In this document: piece by piece, positions 6,144 to 13,988 of the stretch
Layout: every line of letters starts with the position of its first letter
Position numbering within the stretch: the first letter of the stretch is position 1
DNA from: a virus
Length of the DNA: 48,322 nt
Reading direction: 5' to 3' (one strand)
IMG/VR virus record: IMGVR_UViG_3300033156_001040
Span: 1 to 48,322 of that record
Notes under the pieces: model-generated
Database searches by the model: none
What the model saw: only the letters and a program-made list of their open reading frames with translations
What the model was told of the DNA's origin: nothing
Made by a program: the position numbers and the translations under genes

Positions 6144-8602
6144 TCCATGTCCCCCCATCTCTTTCCTCGTTTTATGTCCACCGTCACGGGGACTTTTAAC
6201 TCTACCGCTCCTTCCATCACGGCCTTGATTTTCGGGGCCACTTTGTCCGCCAAGGCTTCGATGACCTCCCACATCAAATCGTCGTGAATCATGACCAGGG
6301 GTACCACGTGCTTTCTCTTGGCCCGCAAGCTCCGATAGTAAGGGACCAGCAGCCCCATCGCCGTTTTCATGATTCCGACAGCAGTTGATTGAATCGGCAT
6401 GTTCCCGGCATTCCGCAGGCCTTTCTCCACAATGTAGCCAAAGTACGACCGGACCTCGGGAATGAGCCGCCGCCGCCCAAACATGTCGGTCACGTAGCCG
6501 TGCCGCCATGCTTGCCTGTGGACGGCCTGCATAAAGTCCCGGACCCCAGGAAAGAAGTCCAGCCACGTGTCGATGAATTTCTGGGCCGTCTTCTCGTCCC
6601 AGCCGGTGTATTCGGCCAGCTTCTTGGCAGTGATGCCGTAAGCGATGCCGAAGTTGACTGCCTTGGCGGCTTGGCGCTGCTCCTTGGTCACCTCGTTGAC
6701 AGGTACACCAAAACAAAGGGCGGCGGTCTCCGTATGTAAGTCTTTCCCCTCCCGGAAGAAGGCTATCATTCTCCGGTCTCCGCTCATGTGGGCCAAGACC
6801 CGGAGCTCGATTTGCGAGTAGTCGAAGCTCAAAAACACGCAACCGGGCCGGGCCACGAAGACATTTCGGAGTGCCTTGGCGTCCGGTGAGTGGTGTGGGA
6901 CTGTCAGAAGCAGGCTGGCCGCCGGTCTCCCGGTAGCCGTCTTGACCATGTTTATCTGGTCTCGAACCACGCCGTCGTTGGCAGACATTTCCAAGATGCG
7001 TTCCAAGAATGACCCGCAGAGCTTGTCCAGTTCCCGATATCTCAGTATCTTCTCCACAATCGGGTGGTTCAGAGCCCCCAAAGCTTCTTTGCTGGTTGAC
7101 GGATTCCGGCTTTTCTTAGTCTTCTTGGGCGCCCGGAGCCCCAGTTTTTTGTAGAGGAGTTCCCCTACCTGGCTTTCGGAGCATGGGTTCACGTAGTAGC
7201 CTATATCGTCTTTTATGCTCTCCAGGATGGCATCTTGTTCCTGCCGGTAGGTGGCCATCAACCTCTTGGCGTAGTCACGGTCTACAAGGAAACCAGTCCG
7301 CTCCATGTCAGCTATCATCGGCAGGGCGGCCTGGTCGATTGTCAAGGCCTTGTGCTGACGGGACCACACGATTCTTTCCTTCAGAATCGGGAATATTCTG
7401 AATGTGGCGTCTGCATCTCGGGCGGCATATTCGACAGCGACTCCCTCATCTATGGCATCCAGCCCCGGTAATTTGACAGGCCACCTCTCCATTGGGTCCG
7501 GAACTTTGCCTTTTTCCAAGTCGGCCAGGAATTTCTTGGCCCGCCACGATTCGCTTCGAGGTTGCCTCCACCGGATTTGACCATCTTTGATTTCACGGAC
7601 CGGCGGCGGCTCGGGCAGATTTGCCTCGGCTACTTTCCGCGCGTCTTGAATTATTCGGTTCAACAGGGCGGGGGAGACCACCTCGTCGTATGTCTGCATC
7701 TTCATTCCGGCCAGCCGGAGAGCCAATGCCTTGAGGCCCCGAGGCAAATCCCCCAGGAGGTGAGCCATGAGCATGGTGTCGTACCACGCGGGAAGGGAAA
7801 AGCCTAGGGCCTCAAGGATTGGCAGGTCAAATTTGGCGTTGTGCAAGACGACGATTCGCTCCCGCACGTACCGTTTCAGTTCGCGTAGCGCCTGGTCGTC
7901 ACTAACTCGGATGACATTTCCCGTGCCGGGCGCTGTCGAATATTGGATGAACAGCGGATTGCCCTCAGAATCCAATTCCGTGTCAATGGCCACCACGGTG
8001 GCTTTTTTATCCAAAGGTAGCGGGCTTGTGACCAGCCGATACGTAGGCTCCGGGTATTTGTCAGCGAAGTCCTCCGGCCGCGATTTCGATTTAATGACGT
8101 CCGCTAAAGCCGTGAACCCTTGCATTATCTGGGTCATCATTCTGCCGTCGTGCAACCCCGCCGCCGGGTGGTAGCATGGCACTACCACGATGCTGCCCAC
8201 ACGGTGCGGAATGCCGTAGACCATCTCCATTCCCACCTCGCTACCTAGGAGGCAGCGGGTGGCAATGTGTCCCAGGGCGCCGATGACAGTACCGGGTGGG
8301 CATTTGCTCATCTCCGCCTGCAAATGGACAGAACAGGCGGCTATCTCGTCCGGCTTCGGGTCCCTGTTGCCAGGGGGTCGGCACTTTACGACGTTGGTTA
8401 TGTAGAAATCCTGCCGGGACAGGCCGACACGGGTCAAGTAGTTGTTCAACTCCAGACCAGCCTTGCCAACAAACGGTACCCCCTTGCGTTCTTCTTCTTC
8501 ACCCGGAGCTTCGCCTATCAGCCAAAACCTGCTTCGAGGGTCTCCGCTTCCAGGAACCGGCGTCGTCTTTCTGCCTAAAGCACACCTTTTGCAGTACATC
8601 AT
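6140..8602 (-). CDS. Uracil-DNA glycosylase / 3'-5' exonuclease / family A DNA polymerase fusion
   Basis: 820 residues, the phage replicase. Residues 1-175 are a family 4-type uracil-DNA glycosylase: Cys4, Cys7, Cys74 and Cys90 fit its iron-sulfur cluster, GEAPG (30-34) is the uracil-site motif, and YHPA (144-147) is motif 2. Residues 200-400 are a DnaQ-like proofreading exonuclease with DTE (207-209), NAKFD (255-259) and a final Asp396. Residues 430-820 are a Pol I-type polymerase: motif A with Asp593, motif B R643-K647-F651-Y655, motif C HDD (773-775). Phe651 at the position of E. coli Phe762 predicts strong ddNTP discrimination. ATG 8602 overlaps the upstream stop. Confidence 0.93.
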   Translation of the reverse strand: MMYCKRCALGRKTTPVPGSGDPRSRFWLIGEAPGEEEERKGVPFVGKAGLELNNYLTRVGLSRQDFYITNVVKCRPPGNRDPKPDEIAACSVHLQAEMSKCPPGTVIGALGHIATRCLLGSEVGMEMVYGIPHRVGSIVVVPCYHPAAGLHDGRMMTQIMQGFTALADVIKSKSRPEDFADKYPEPTYRLVTSPLPLDKKATVVAIDTELDSEGNPLFIQYSTAPGTGNVIRVSDDQALRELKRYVRERIVVLHNAKFDLPILEALGFSLPAWYDTMLMAHLLGDLPRGLKALALRLAGMKMQTYDEVVSPALLNRIIQDARKVAEANLPEPPPVREIKDGQIRWRQPRSESWRAKKFLADLEKGKVPDPMERWPVKLPGLDAIDEGVAVEYAARDADATFRIFPILKERIVWSRQHKALTIDQAALPMIADMERTGFLVDRDYAKRLMATYRQEQDAILESIKDDIGYYVNPCSESQVGELLYKKLGLRAPKKTKKSRNPSTSKEALGALNHPIVEKILRYRELDKLCGSFLERILEMSANDGVVRDQINMVKTATGRPAASLLLTVPHHSPDAKALRNVFVARPGCVFLSFDYSQIELRVLAHMSGDRRMIAFFREGKDLHTETAALCFGVPVNEVTKEQRQAAKAVNFGIAYGITAKKLAEYTGWDEKTAQKFIDTWLDFFPGVRDFMQAVHRQAWRHGYVTDMFGRRRLIPEVRSYFGYIVEKGLRNAGNMPIQSTAVGIMKTAMGLLVPYYRSLRAKRKHVVPLVMIHDDLMWEVIEALADKVAPKIKAVMEGAVELKVPVTVDIKRGKRWGDME

Positions 8603-8907
8603 TGCAGGACCGCTGCTTCTCCTCTCCTGTACACGAGTTCATCTTCTTGGCAGACGAACCAAGCCTTAACCACCAAACCGATGACCTCAGACAGGCTGAC
8701 ATCCGGCAATGCAACCTTCAGAGACTGCACGAACATGTGTGCCAGGTTCCCTGCCTTCAAACCCCCGCCGGTGATGCCGCCGTAAAGGTCTGCTTCCTTA
8801 AGCCAAAAGAGAAAAGCATACTCGAAGTCGTCTTTCTCCTCGGCCTTGGCAGACAAGAAGTCTTCAATCCCCTTCAACCACTCAAGGTCTCTTTCGCGCT
8901 GGCTCAT
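8599..8907 (-). CDS. Hypothetical protein, paralogue of the 14604 protein
   Basis: 102 residues, mostly helical, starting MSQRERDLEWLKGIEDFL. It aligns with the first gene of the operon (14604-14891) through an F-x-F-x-LFW segment, then a glycine-rich loop, then LxxLAxxFVxSxxxAxPxxxLxxVIxLVxxA. The two copies flank the replication block. The ATG overlaps the previous stop (ATGA) and its own stop overlaps the polymerase start. Function unknown. Confidence 0.55.
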   Translation of the reverse strand: MSQRERDLEWLKGIEDFLSAKAEEKDDFEYAFLFWLKEADLYGGITGGGLKAGNLAHMFVQSLKVALPDVSLSEVIGLVVKAWFVCQEDELVYRRGEAAVLQ

Positions 8908-9065
8908 AGTTCTATGATTCCCTCCTCCATTGCTTGTATCTGCTCCGGGGTAGGCGGCTCCGGGTCGGTGAAGCCAGCCGTCACCCGATAGAGCCACTTG
9001 GCTCGTTCTTCCTCAAGCTGCTTCTCCCTACGTCTCAGGAATGTATCGACGACTGCGTTCTTCAT
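8904..9065 (-). CDS. Hypothetical protein, 53 residues
   Basis: A small charged helical protein (TFLRRREKQLEEERAKWLYRV) with an acidic proline-containing C-terminus (DPEPPTPEQIQAMEEG). ATG 9065 has GGAG seven bases upstream; a longer start at 9134 lacks this. It overlaps the zinc-ribbon gene upstream by 38 bases and the downstream gene by four. No family recognised. Confidence 0.45.
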   Translation of the reverse strand: MKNAVVDTFLRRREKQLEEERAKWLYRVTAGFTDPEPPTPEQIQAMEEGIIEL

Positions 9066-9222
9066 CCACCTTCTCCTGCATTCTGCTGAGGCAGGTCGCT
9101 GAGATTTTCCACTCTTCCGGCGGTTGCTTGTCATCTAAGTAAAACTTCATCGCCATTGTGCCGCAGGAGAAATGGTACAGACCAATTTCCGGGGCTCCAC
9201 AGAACGGACACTTATGCTCCAC
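9028..9222 (-). CDS. Small zinc-ribbon protein (CPFCGAPE type), second copy
   Basis: 64 residues starting MEHKCPFCGAPEIG. The CxxC, the later SCGT and the TC before SRMQE match the copy at 2313-2486, including WKIS-x-TC. Both copies neighbour a CPFR-family gene, which suggests the two families function or were duplicated together. The ATG lies inside the end of the CPFR gene (11-base overlap). No named family beyond a zinc ribbon. Confidence 0.6.
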   Translation of the reverse strand: MEHKCPFCGAPEIGLYHFSCGTMAMKFYLDDKQPPEEWKISATCLSRMQEKVDEERSRRYIPET

Positions 9223-9580
9223 TTGCAGTCACCCCCCCGGACGGATATTCCCGAAAAGGGCACTCCCCGACAGCGTGAACGGCTTTCCTGACCTCGCCGT
9301 CATCCATCAAGGCGAAAGAAACCGCCTCTCTTGCCCTAAAACAATGCGTGAAAGTGAAAAGCACCACCTTCTTGACCCCTGGCTTCAAGAAAGACGTCGC
9401 AGCCGTCATGAGCAAGCAATAATTTACGGAGCACTTACTCTCTACCCACATTACATCTCCCCAGCCAGGGACGTCGTCCCCGTAAATGTACCGCTCGGCG
9501 AACCTGGCCAAGGTAGAGACGGAGTTGCCCCTCAGCCAGACACGCAAACCCCACCACCAACCACGTAACTTGTTCAACAT
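9212..9580 (-). CDS. CPFR-motif family protein (copy 6)
   Basis: 122 residues. The C-terminal HAVGECPFREY and the preceding VVLFTFTHC region follow the family plan; the N-terminal half contains a tryptophan-rich LRGWWWGLRVWLRG stretch not seen in other copies, possibly membrane- or nucleic-acid-associated. ATG 9580 is preceded by GGAGGT. It overlaps the end of the XPF-like nuclease gene by seven bases. Function unknown. Confidence 0.6.
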   Translation of the reverse strand: MLNKLRGWWWGLRVWLRGNSVSTLARFAERYIYGDDVPGWGDVMWVESKCSVNYCLLMTAATSFLKPGVKKVVLFTFTHCFRAREAVSFALMDDGEVRKAVHAVGECPFREYPSGGVTASGA

Positions 9581-10260
9581 CTCAAGGACCTCCACACATT
9601 TTTTCCCAACACCTTGCCGATGCCGGGAATCTGCTGCCATTCATGCTGGTCGGCATTGACCATGTCCACCACGGTTTTGAACCTCTCAGCCACTGCTTGC
9701 GCCCGGACTGCCCCGATTCCTGGCAATTGGGCCGCTATTTTGAGCAAGAGGGATGGCTTTTCGAGCGGCAGGTGGACTCGCGGCAGGCTCACCTTCCTGC
9801 CGTGCTCCGGCCAGGGTTTCTGCCACCACTTCCACAAGTCAACCAGCAGCTTGGCTGTGTCTTGGGGGTACATGGTATGCCAGGGGATAATGCCCACGAC
9901 TACGGCCAGACTGTTCAGAATCGAATGGACCCGACCGCCAGGGAAATTGAACCGCTTCCATCGGCGGCCTACCAGGACCTCGGTATGCCGAGCCCTGGGT
10001 TTGTAAAGCCCTTCGACCACCAGGTACACGTAATCGTAGGTCTCCAGCATGCCGTGAAGTTGATGACCCAGAAACCGGTCTATGCCGTAGATGAAGTCCA
10101 CCATACGTTTTCTCTCTACTCCCACCCGGACCTTCTTGCCGTTCGGCCCCAAACCGTGGAAGCAGAAGTCGCCGAAGTTCAATTTGGTTCTCCGGGCAAT
10201 ACCGGGCGGGAGCAGTGGGGCGATATCTGCACTCCCGACCCGTTTGTCCACCAAAATCAA
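9574..10260 (-). CDS. ERCC4/XPF-type structure-specific nuclease with helix-hairpin-helix tail
   Basis: 228 residues. The nuclease domain has an early Asp31 and the hallmark VERKRMVDF (48-56), a form of the GDxxERKxxxD motif. The C-terminal 60 residues carry tandem helix-hairpin-helix motifs (LPGIGAVRAQAVAERF and IPGIGKVLGKNVW). Relatives (XPF, Mus81, archaeal Hef) cut branched DNA at ss/ds junctions. Next to a Sak4-like ATPase and a Cas4-like nuclease it probably resolves replication or recombination intermediates. The start is TTG behind GGAGGG, overlapping the previous stop. Confidence 0.85.
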   Translation of the reverse strand: MILVDKRVGSADIAPLLPPGIARRTKLNFGDFCFHGLGPNGKKVRVGVERKRMVDFIYGIDRFLGHQLHGMLETYDYVYLVVEGLYKPRARHTEVLVGRRWKRFNFPGGRVHSILNSLAVVVGIIPWHTMYPQDTAKLLVDLWKWWQKPWPEHGRKVSLPRVHLPLEKPSLLLKIAAQLPGIGAVRAQAVAERFKTVVDMVNADQHEWQQIPGIGKVLGKNVWRSLRC

Positions 10261-10445
10261 CAGTTTCCCTCCACCTCGCCGACCCCCTGCATAAGGTCGG
10301 CCAGCTTCAGCAGTTGGGGCCTGGTTCCTTGCAGCCCCACTTTCAGGTCGTTGGTTTCTGGGTGGTGAATAACAGCGAATACCACTACCCCTTCCTTTTC
10401 CGCCACGTTCAATAGACTTGAAAGCATTTTCATCGTGCTATTCAT
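10257..10445 (-). CDS. Hypothetical protein, 62 residues
   Basis: A short protein beginning MNSTMKMLSSLLNVAEKEG, then a beta-like VVVFAVIHHPE and a C-terminal helix PQLLKLADLMQGVGEVEG. The ATG sits inside the Sak4-like gene end, with GGAGAT upstream. Its stop overlaps the nuclease TTG. Sandwiched between two recombination genes, it may be an accessory factor, but nothing in the sequence says so. Confidence 0.5.
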   Translation of the reverse strand: MNSTMKMLSSLLNVAEKEGVVVFAVIHHPETNDLKVGLQGTRPQLLKLADLMQGVGEVEGNC

Positions 10446-11142
10446 AAGCCATCTCCAACAACGTGTTGAAATTGGGATTTTTGACCTTGACCCCGGCCAG
10501 CATCGGGTTATGCCGAGAATAGTCGATAGTCGCTGCGAAGCCGCCTTTCGGGTCGTAAACCGTGGTGACACCCATCTGGGCGTTGTATGGCACGTCCTTC
10601 ATACAAGCCACAACTTTGCGGCCCGTGGGATTGCCATCTATCCACTCTTCCCGGACTTTGTGGACCATGATAATGTGCTTGTCCACGAGCTTCGCCTTCC
10701 GCAGGATAGACCGGAAAATGGCGTTCACTTCAGGGTAATATTGGGGCATTACCCTGGTCAGGTCCCGTATCTTCTCGTTTTTGGCGAAGTGGGCCAACCG
10801 TGCCAGTTCCCACGCCTCGGTGAAGGTGTCGTACACGATGGTCTGTGCTTCCCGCAGGGCTTCCTCGTTGGCTTGGACAAACTTCTCCCATTCTCTGGCA
10901 AAAACTGCCCGGTTTCCGGCATTCTCGGTCAAAAGAAAGCCGCCGGGGGTCATCTCAATGACAAAGACGTCGTCCCGGTCCAGCTTGGGCAACACACCCT
11001 CCAGGCCCCAGTCGAAGTCAAAATAAGCGATTGGTCCGGGAGCGGTTAAAGCCAAGTGCGTTTTGCCCGTCTTCGGTTCTCCGTGCACATCCAGAATGAG
11101 CCTTCTCACCCGGCTGACTTTCGGTTTGCTGAAGTACCTCAT
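10438..11142 (-). CDS. Sak4-like RecA-fold ATPase (recombinase/annealing helper)
   Basis: 234 residues. Walker A GEPKTGKT (21-28) follows a beta strand; YFDFDWGLEG and later TIVYDTFTE (Walker B-like) and HIIMVHKV complete a RecA-like P-loop fold typical of phage Sak4/AAA ATPases (PF13479-type). Such proteins act in single-strand annealing or strand exchange with a phage ssDNA-binding protein. The start overlaps the stop of the Cas4-like nuclease (ATGA), consistent with a recombination operon. No canonical DNA-binding loops can be read with confidence. Confidence 0.8.
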   Translation of the reverse strand: MRYFSKPKVSRVRRLILDVHGEPKTGKTHLALTAPGPIAYFDFDWGLEGVLPKLDRDDVFVIEMTPGGFLLTENAGNRAVFAREWEKFVQANEEALREAQTIVYDTFTEAWELARLAHFAKNEKIRDLTRVMPQYYPEVNAIFRSILRKAKLVDKHIIMVHKVREEWIDGNPTGRKVVACMKDVPYNAQMGVTTVYDPKGGFAATIDYSRHNPMLAGVKVKNPNFNTLLEMAYE

Positions 11143-11765
11143 TTCAAATCCTTTCTCAGACAGTGCAGCCGTCTAAGGAGTCGGAAAACCTCGGCCCCGG
11201 CGGCAATCTTAGAACGCGCTATGTAATGGTAGGAAAATCCGCCGTCTTTGCCCAATTGCAGGATATAGAAGTCTTCAATCGGGTCATCGGGGAAGTTCTC
11301 GTTCCAAAGCAAGCCGTAGGCAGCGACCTGAATAATGTGGTCCGGATAGACGTTGTTCGAGCTCTTGATATCCACAATGGCCTTCCGGTTCAGGATGGCC
11401 GCAATGTCCAGTGTGCCGCCGACTTGCAAAACCTCGCTTACTAGAGATAGTTCCGACTCCAACGGCTGGAATTCCACACTTTGCTTCCATTCGTGATATG
11501 CCTCGAAAGTCGGTGTAGCCAGGGTCAGGAGCTTCTTGGGGAATTCTTCCCGCCGGAATTCCTTCCCCCGAATATCTGCCTCGACATATTTGTGGCAGAT
11601 TGTCCCGATGTCCGCCGCCTCCTTCTTGCTCTCACGGTAGTCCCGGCGGTTGAGCCCTTCTTCCCAAGCCCAGTGCATCAAGGCCCGAGAAGACCAGCCC
11701 AAATTGGCCGAGATTATTGTCGTTACTCCGGGAATCACCTTCCCTTTCCTGTTTTGGTATCGCAT
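11139..11765 (-). CDS. PD-(D/E)XK nuclease of the Cas4/RecB type
   Basis: 208 residues. The catalytic core is His58 (ICHKY), Asp120 in GGTLDI, the D-x-K pair 132-134 (VDIKSS), and QVAAY (146-150), the full RecB-like motif series. There is no obvious cysteine cluster for an iron-sulfur centre, unlike true Cas4. With the neighbouring Sak4-like ATPase it likely works as a recombination exonuclease. A GAGG site precedes ATG 11765. A strong hairpin lies just upstream in the gap before the gene. Confidence 0.83.
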   Translation of the reverse strand: MRYQNRKGKVIPGVTTIISANLGWSSRALMHWAWEEGLNRRDYRESKKEAADIGTICHKYVEADIRGKEFRREEFPKKLLTLATPTFEAYHEWKQSVEFQPLESELSLVSEVLQVGGTLDIAAILNRKAIVDIKSSNNVYPDHIIQVAAYGLLWNENFPDDPIEDFYILQLGKDGGFSYHYIARSKIAAGAEVFRLLRRLHCLRKDLK

Positions 11766-11788
11766 GTGCCATCCTCACAGGGTGAGAG

Positions 11789-11811
11789 GGGAGAGGGGGA
11801 AACCCCTCTCC
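11789..11811. other. Perfect 9-bp hairpin in an operon gap
   Basis: GGAGAGGGG and its exact complement are separated by four bases in the 62-base gap between two early genes. In the transcribed (minus) direction no U-run follows, so it is not a classical terminator. It could be an attenuator, mRNA stabiliser or processing site. Confidence 0.4.
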
Positions 11812-11827
11812 TCTTTCAGTTAACCAA

Positions 11828-12523
11828 TTAGCCAATCCAGACCTTTCGACCGTCGTAGTTCCAGCCGTTCTGCTTTTGCAGGAACTCCTCATCGGAGAGA
11901 AGCTCGGTGACGGCCTCAACCTGCTCCGGCGTCAGGTCCATCTCCCGAATAACTCTCATCCCTTTGGCCAGGAGAGTGCCTTTTTTGATTTCCCCGCCTT
12001 GAGCCGCCTCGACGATGACCTCGGCGGCAATGGCTTCAATGTCACCTTGTTCTTGGACGTCGGCCTCCCCAGGCAGGGCAATCAGGTCGGTCATTACCAA
12101 GTCTTCGGTGTCCTTGGCCCCCCGCCGCTCGGTCTTGATGCGAACGAAATGTCCTTTGAGACCTACCAAGTTGGTAATGTCTTCCGAGAGCTCTTCGAAG
12201 AAGGCCTCCGGAGCCCCGGCGGTGTAAATGGAGTTCAGGAAGATAGCCACCTTAGTGGTCTCTTTCAAAGCAGTGGCCCTCCCGACGGGTTGAATTTTTT
12301 TACCGTCAGGCGAAGGAGCCCAATCGTTCCGGTCCCCAACGGTGAAGTATTCGGTGAATTCCTCCCCGTCGTCGGTCTGGAAAACCACCTCCAACGCCGG
12401 GACCGCTTGCGGCATGTTGCCACGGTAATCGAACATTACGAATTTCGCCGATACGACCGTGGCGTCCCTGTCGTTCAGCAGACCGCCGCCAGCAATGTAG
12501 TTTTTAGGATTCAGCAACCCCAT
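11828..12523 (-). CDS. Unknown replication-region protein, 231 residues
   Basis: The N-terminal 100 residues look like a beta-rich domain (DATVVSAKFVMFDYRG, ALEVVFQTDDG, EYFTVGDRNDW, RATALKETTKVAIFLNSI), followed by GLKGHFVRIKTE and an acidic helical C-terminus ending in an EFLQKQNGWNYDGRKVWIG segment. Its place between a DinG-like helicase and a Cas4-like nuclease suits a ssDNA-binding or processivity factor, which the genome otherwise lacks. That assignment is positional inference. ATG 12523 follows AAGGAGG and overlaps the helicase end by 20 bases. Confidence 0.6.
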   Translation of the reverse strand: MGLLNPKNYIAGGGLLNDRDATVVSAKFVMFDYRGNMPQAVPALEVVFQTDDGEEFTEYFTVGDRNDWAPSPDGKKIQPVGRATALKETTKVAIFLNSIYTAGAPEAFFEELSEDITNLVGLKGHFVRIKTERRGAKDTEDLVMTDLIALPGEADVQEQGDIEAIAAEVIVEAAQGGEIKKGTLLAKGMRVIREMDLTPEQVEAVTELLSDEEFLQKQNGWNYDGRKVWIG

Positions 12524-13988
12524 AGACAGGAACCTCCTTAATAGATTTAATGAACCAGTGGGGTGCCAGGTATTTGCACCTCCACAGCAGGCGGAAGGCG
12601 TCGTCCGGTATGTAGGACTTACAGTAGTCCTGGGCACTTCGGACACCTCGCCCACACGCCTGGATTAGTTCTCTCCAAGCAATTTGGTAACGGAGTTCTG
12701 GGTTTTCGGCTTCCCTGGCCCTGAAAATCTCTCCCCGAAAGACCGGAAATGGCACCTTTGCAATGATTTGAAATCGACACTCGTCACCAGGGAAGTCGAG
12801 GCCGGTGTTTACGGCAGGGCTGATTAAGACCTTGGGCTCACTGGTATTCTTGAAGACAGCCACCGCTTGCGCTATCTCATGGGCACTGGCGGGGAAAATG
12901 AACCGCGCTTTGTACCTGCTGAGTCCCAGGATGGTCTCAGCCCTGCCGTAACTCACCGTATGGATTATTCCTTTCTCATGCGGGTGGGCTTCCAAGATAC
13001 GGTCAATAACGTTTAACCATAGCCGTTCCTTCCCAGGCGGAAGCCCATATCTCAAGGAAATACCGGTCCTCACCCAGTACACCGGGCGATTCTCCACAGG
13101 AAAGGGCGAATCAGCTTCCCAATACTCGAAGTTGGTTATGCCCAAGCTTTCAGCATGATGCGGAGTCAATGTGCCCGAGGTCAGGACGACGGTCTGCGTG
13201 CCCCTGAAAAGGAACGGTTCCACGAATGGCACAACTTTCTCCGGCCCGACTTTCCACCTCCTTCCTTTTTCCACCACGACTGGCCGGTGCAGCAGGCGAC
13301 CGACCAAATCCAACTCTTTCTTCACACGGGCCAATGCCGCCAACCGGCAAATATCATTTTCTTCCCGCACGACTTCCTTGAGCACAGTAGTGAGCCCCCG
13401 GTGCCAAGCCTCAATGTCATGGGGCGGTGTGACCCGTGTCCGTAAAGAGCGGGCGATTGACACAAAATCGAGGTCGGCTGTCAGGAAGGCGGCTAAATGG
13501 TCCAAAGCCTTGTGCGCTTCGTCCAGTACCAGGTTGTCGAACCGCCCCAGGAAGTCCCCCGAAGCCAGCCAATAAGCGTAGTTAGTCACCACCATCCTGG
13601 CCTTTCGTGCTGCTTCCACGGCGTCAAAATAGAAGCATCCCCCGTCACGAAGGACGCACTCCTTGCCAAAATGACACGGGCCTTGTTCACATGAAGGTGC
13701 CCCTAACAAGCAACGATAATTGGCCATACCCCTGACTTCCACCAAACCATGTGGTGAGAAGTCCGCGGCCAGTTGGTCTTGGAGCGCTTTCGTCGACGTC
13801 ACTATGACAGTTCTCCCGCCCCGGCCTATACAACCGGCGATATAGGCCAAGCTCTTGCCCACTCCGGTCGGCAAGCTCAACAAGAGAAAGCGCTCTTTTT
13901 GGTTCATGATTTTCTGGACAGCCTCCGCTTGCCCCGGCCTGAATTCCGCGTATTCAGCAAGCCCGAAGTCAGCCGGTCTTAGTTGCAT
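12504..13988 (-). CDS. DinG/XPD-type superfamily 2 helicase
   Basis: 494 residues. Walker A LPTGVGKS (39-46), the DEAH box (156-159), SGTLT (motif near the middle) and a C-terminal QACGRGVRS motif VI are all in place. Cysteines 93, 100, 105, 111 and 118 between Walker A and DEAH fit the iron-sulfur cluster of XPD/DinG. These enzymes unwind DNA or R-loops 5' to 3'. It is shorter than E. coli DinG, as phage versions often are. The first codons overlap the ThyX gene end by 20 bases. Confidence 0.88.
   Translation of the reverse strand: MQLRPADFGLAEYAEFRPGQAEAVQKIMNQKERFLLLSLPTGVGKSLAYIAGCIGRGGRTVIVTSTKALQDQLAADFSPHGLVEVRGMANYRCLLGAPSCEQGPCHFGKECVLRDGGCFYFDAVEAARKARMVVTNYAYWLASGDFLGRFDNLVLDEAHKALDHLAAFLTADLDFVSIARSLRTRVTPPHDIEAWHRGLTTVLKEVVREENDICRLAALARVKKELDLVGRLLHRPVVVEKGRRWKVGPEKVVPFVEPFLFRGTQTVVLTSGTLTPHHAESLGITNFEYWEADSPFPVENRPVYWVRTGISLRYGLPPGKERLWLNVIDRILEAHPHEKGIIHTVSYGRAETILGLSRYKARFIFPASAHEIAQAVAVFKNTSEPKVLISPAVNTGLDFPGDECRFQIIAKVPFPVFRGEIFRAREAENPELRYQIAWRELIQACGRGVRSAQDYCKSYIPDDAFRLLWRCKYLAPHWFIKSIKEVPVYGVAES

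Noticed and set aside
12523-12655. Longer start for the 11828 gene at 12655
   Set aside because: The extension is antisense-like, overlaps the helicase by 150 bases and lacks a ribosome site, while ATG 12523 has AAGGAGG.
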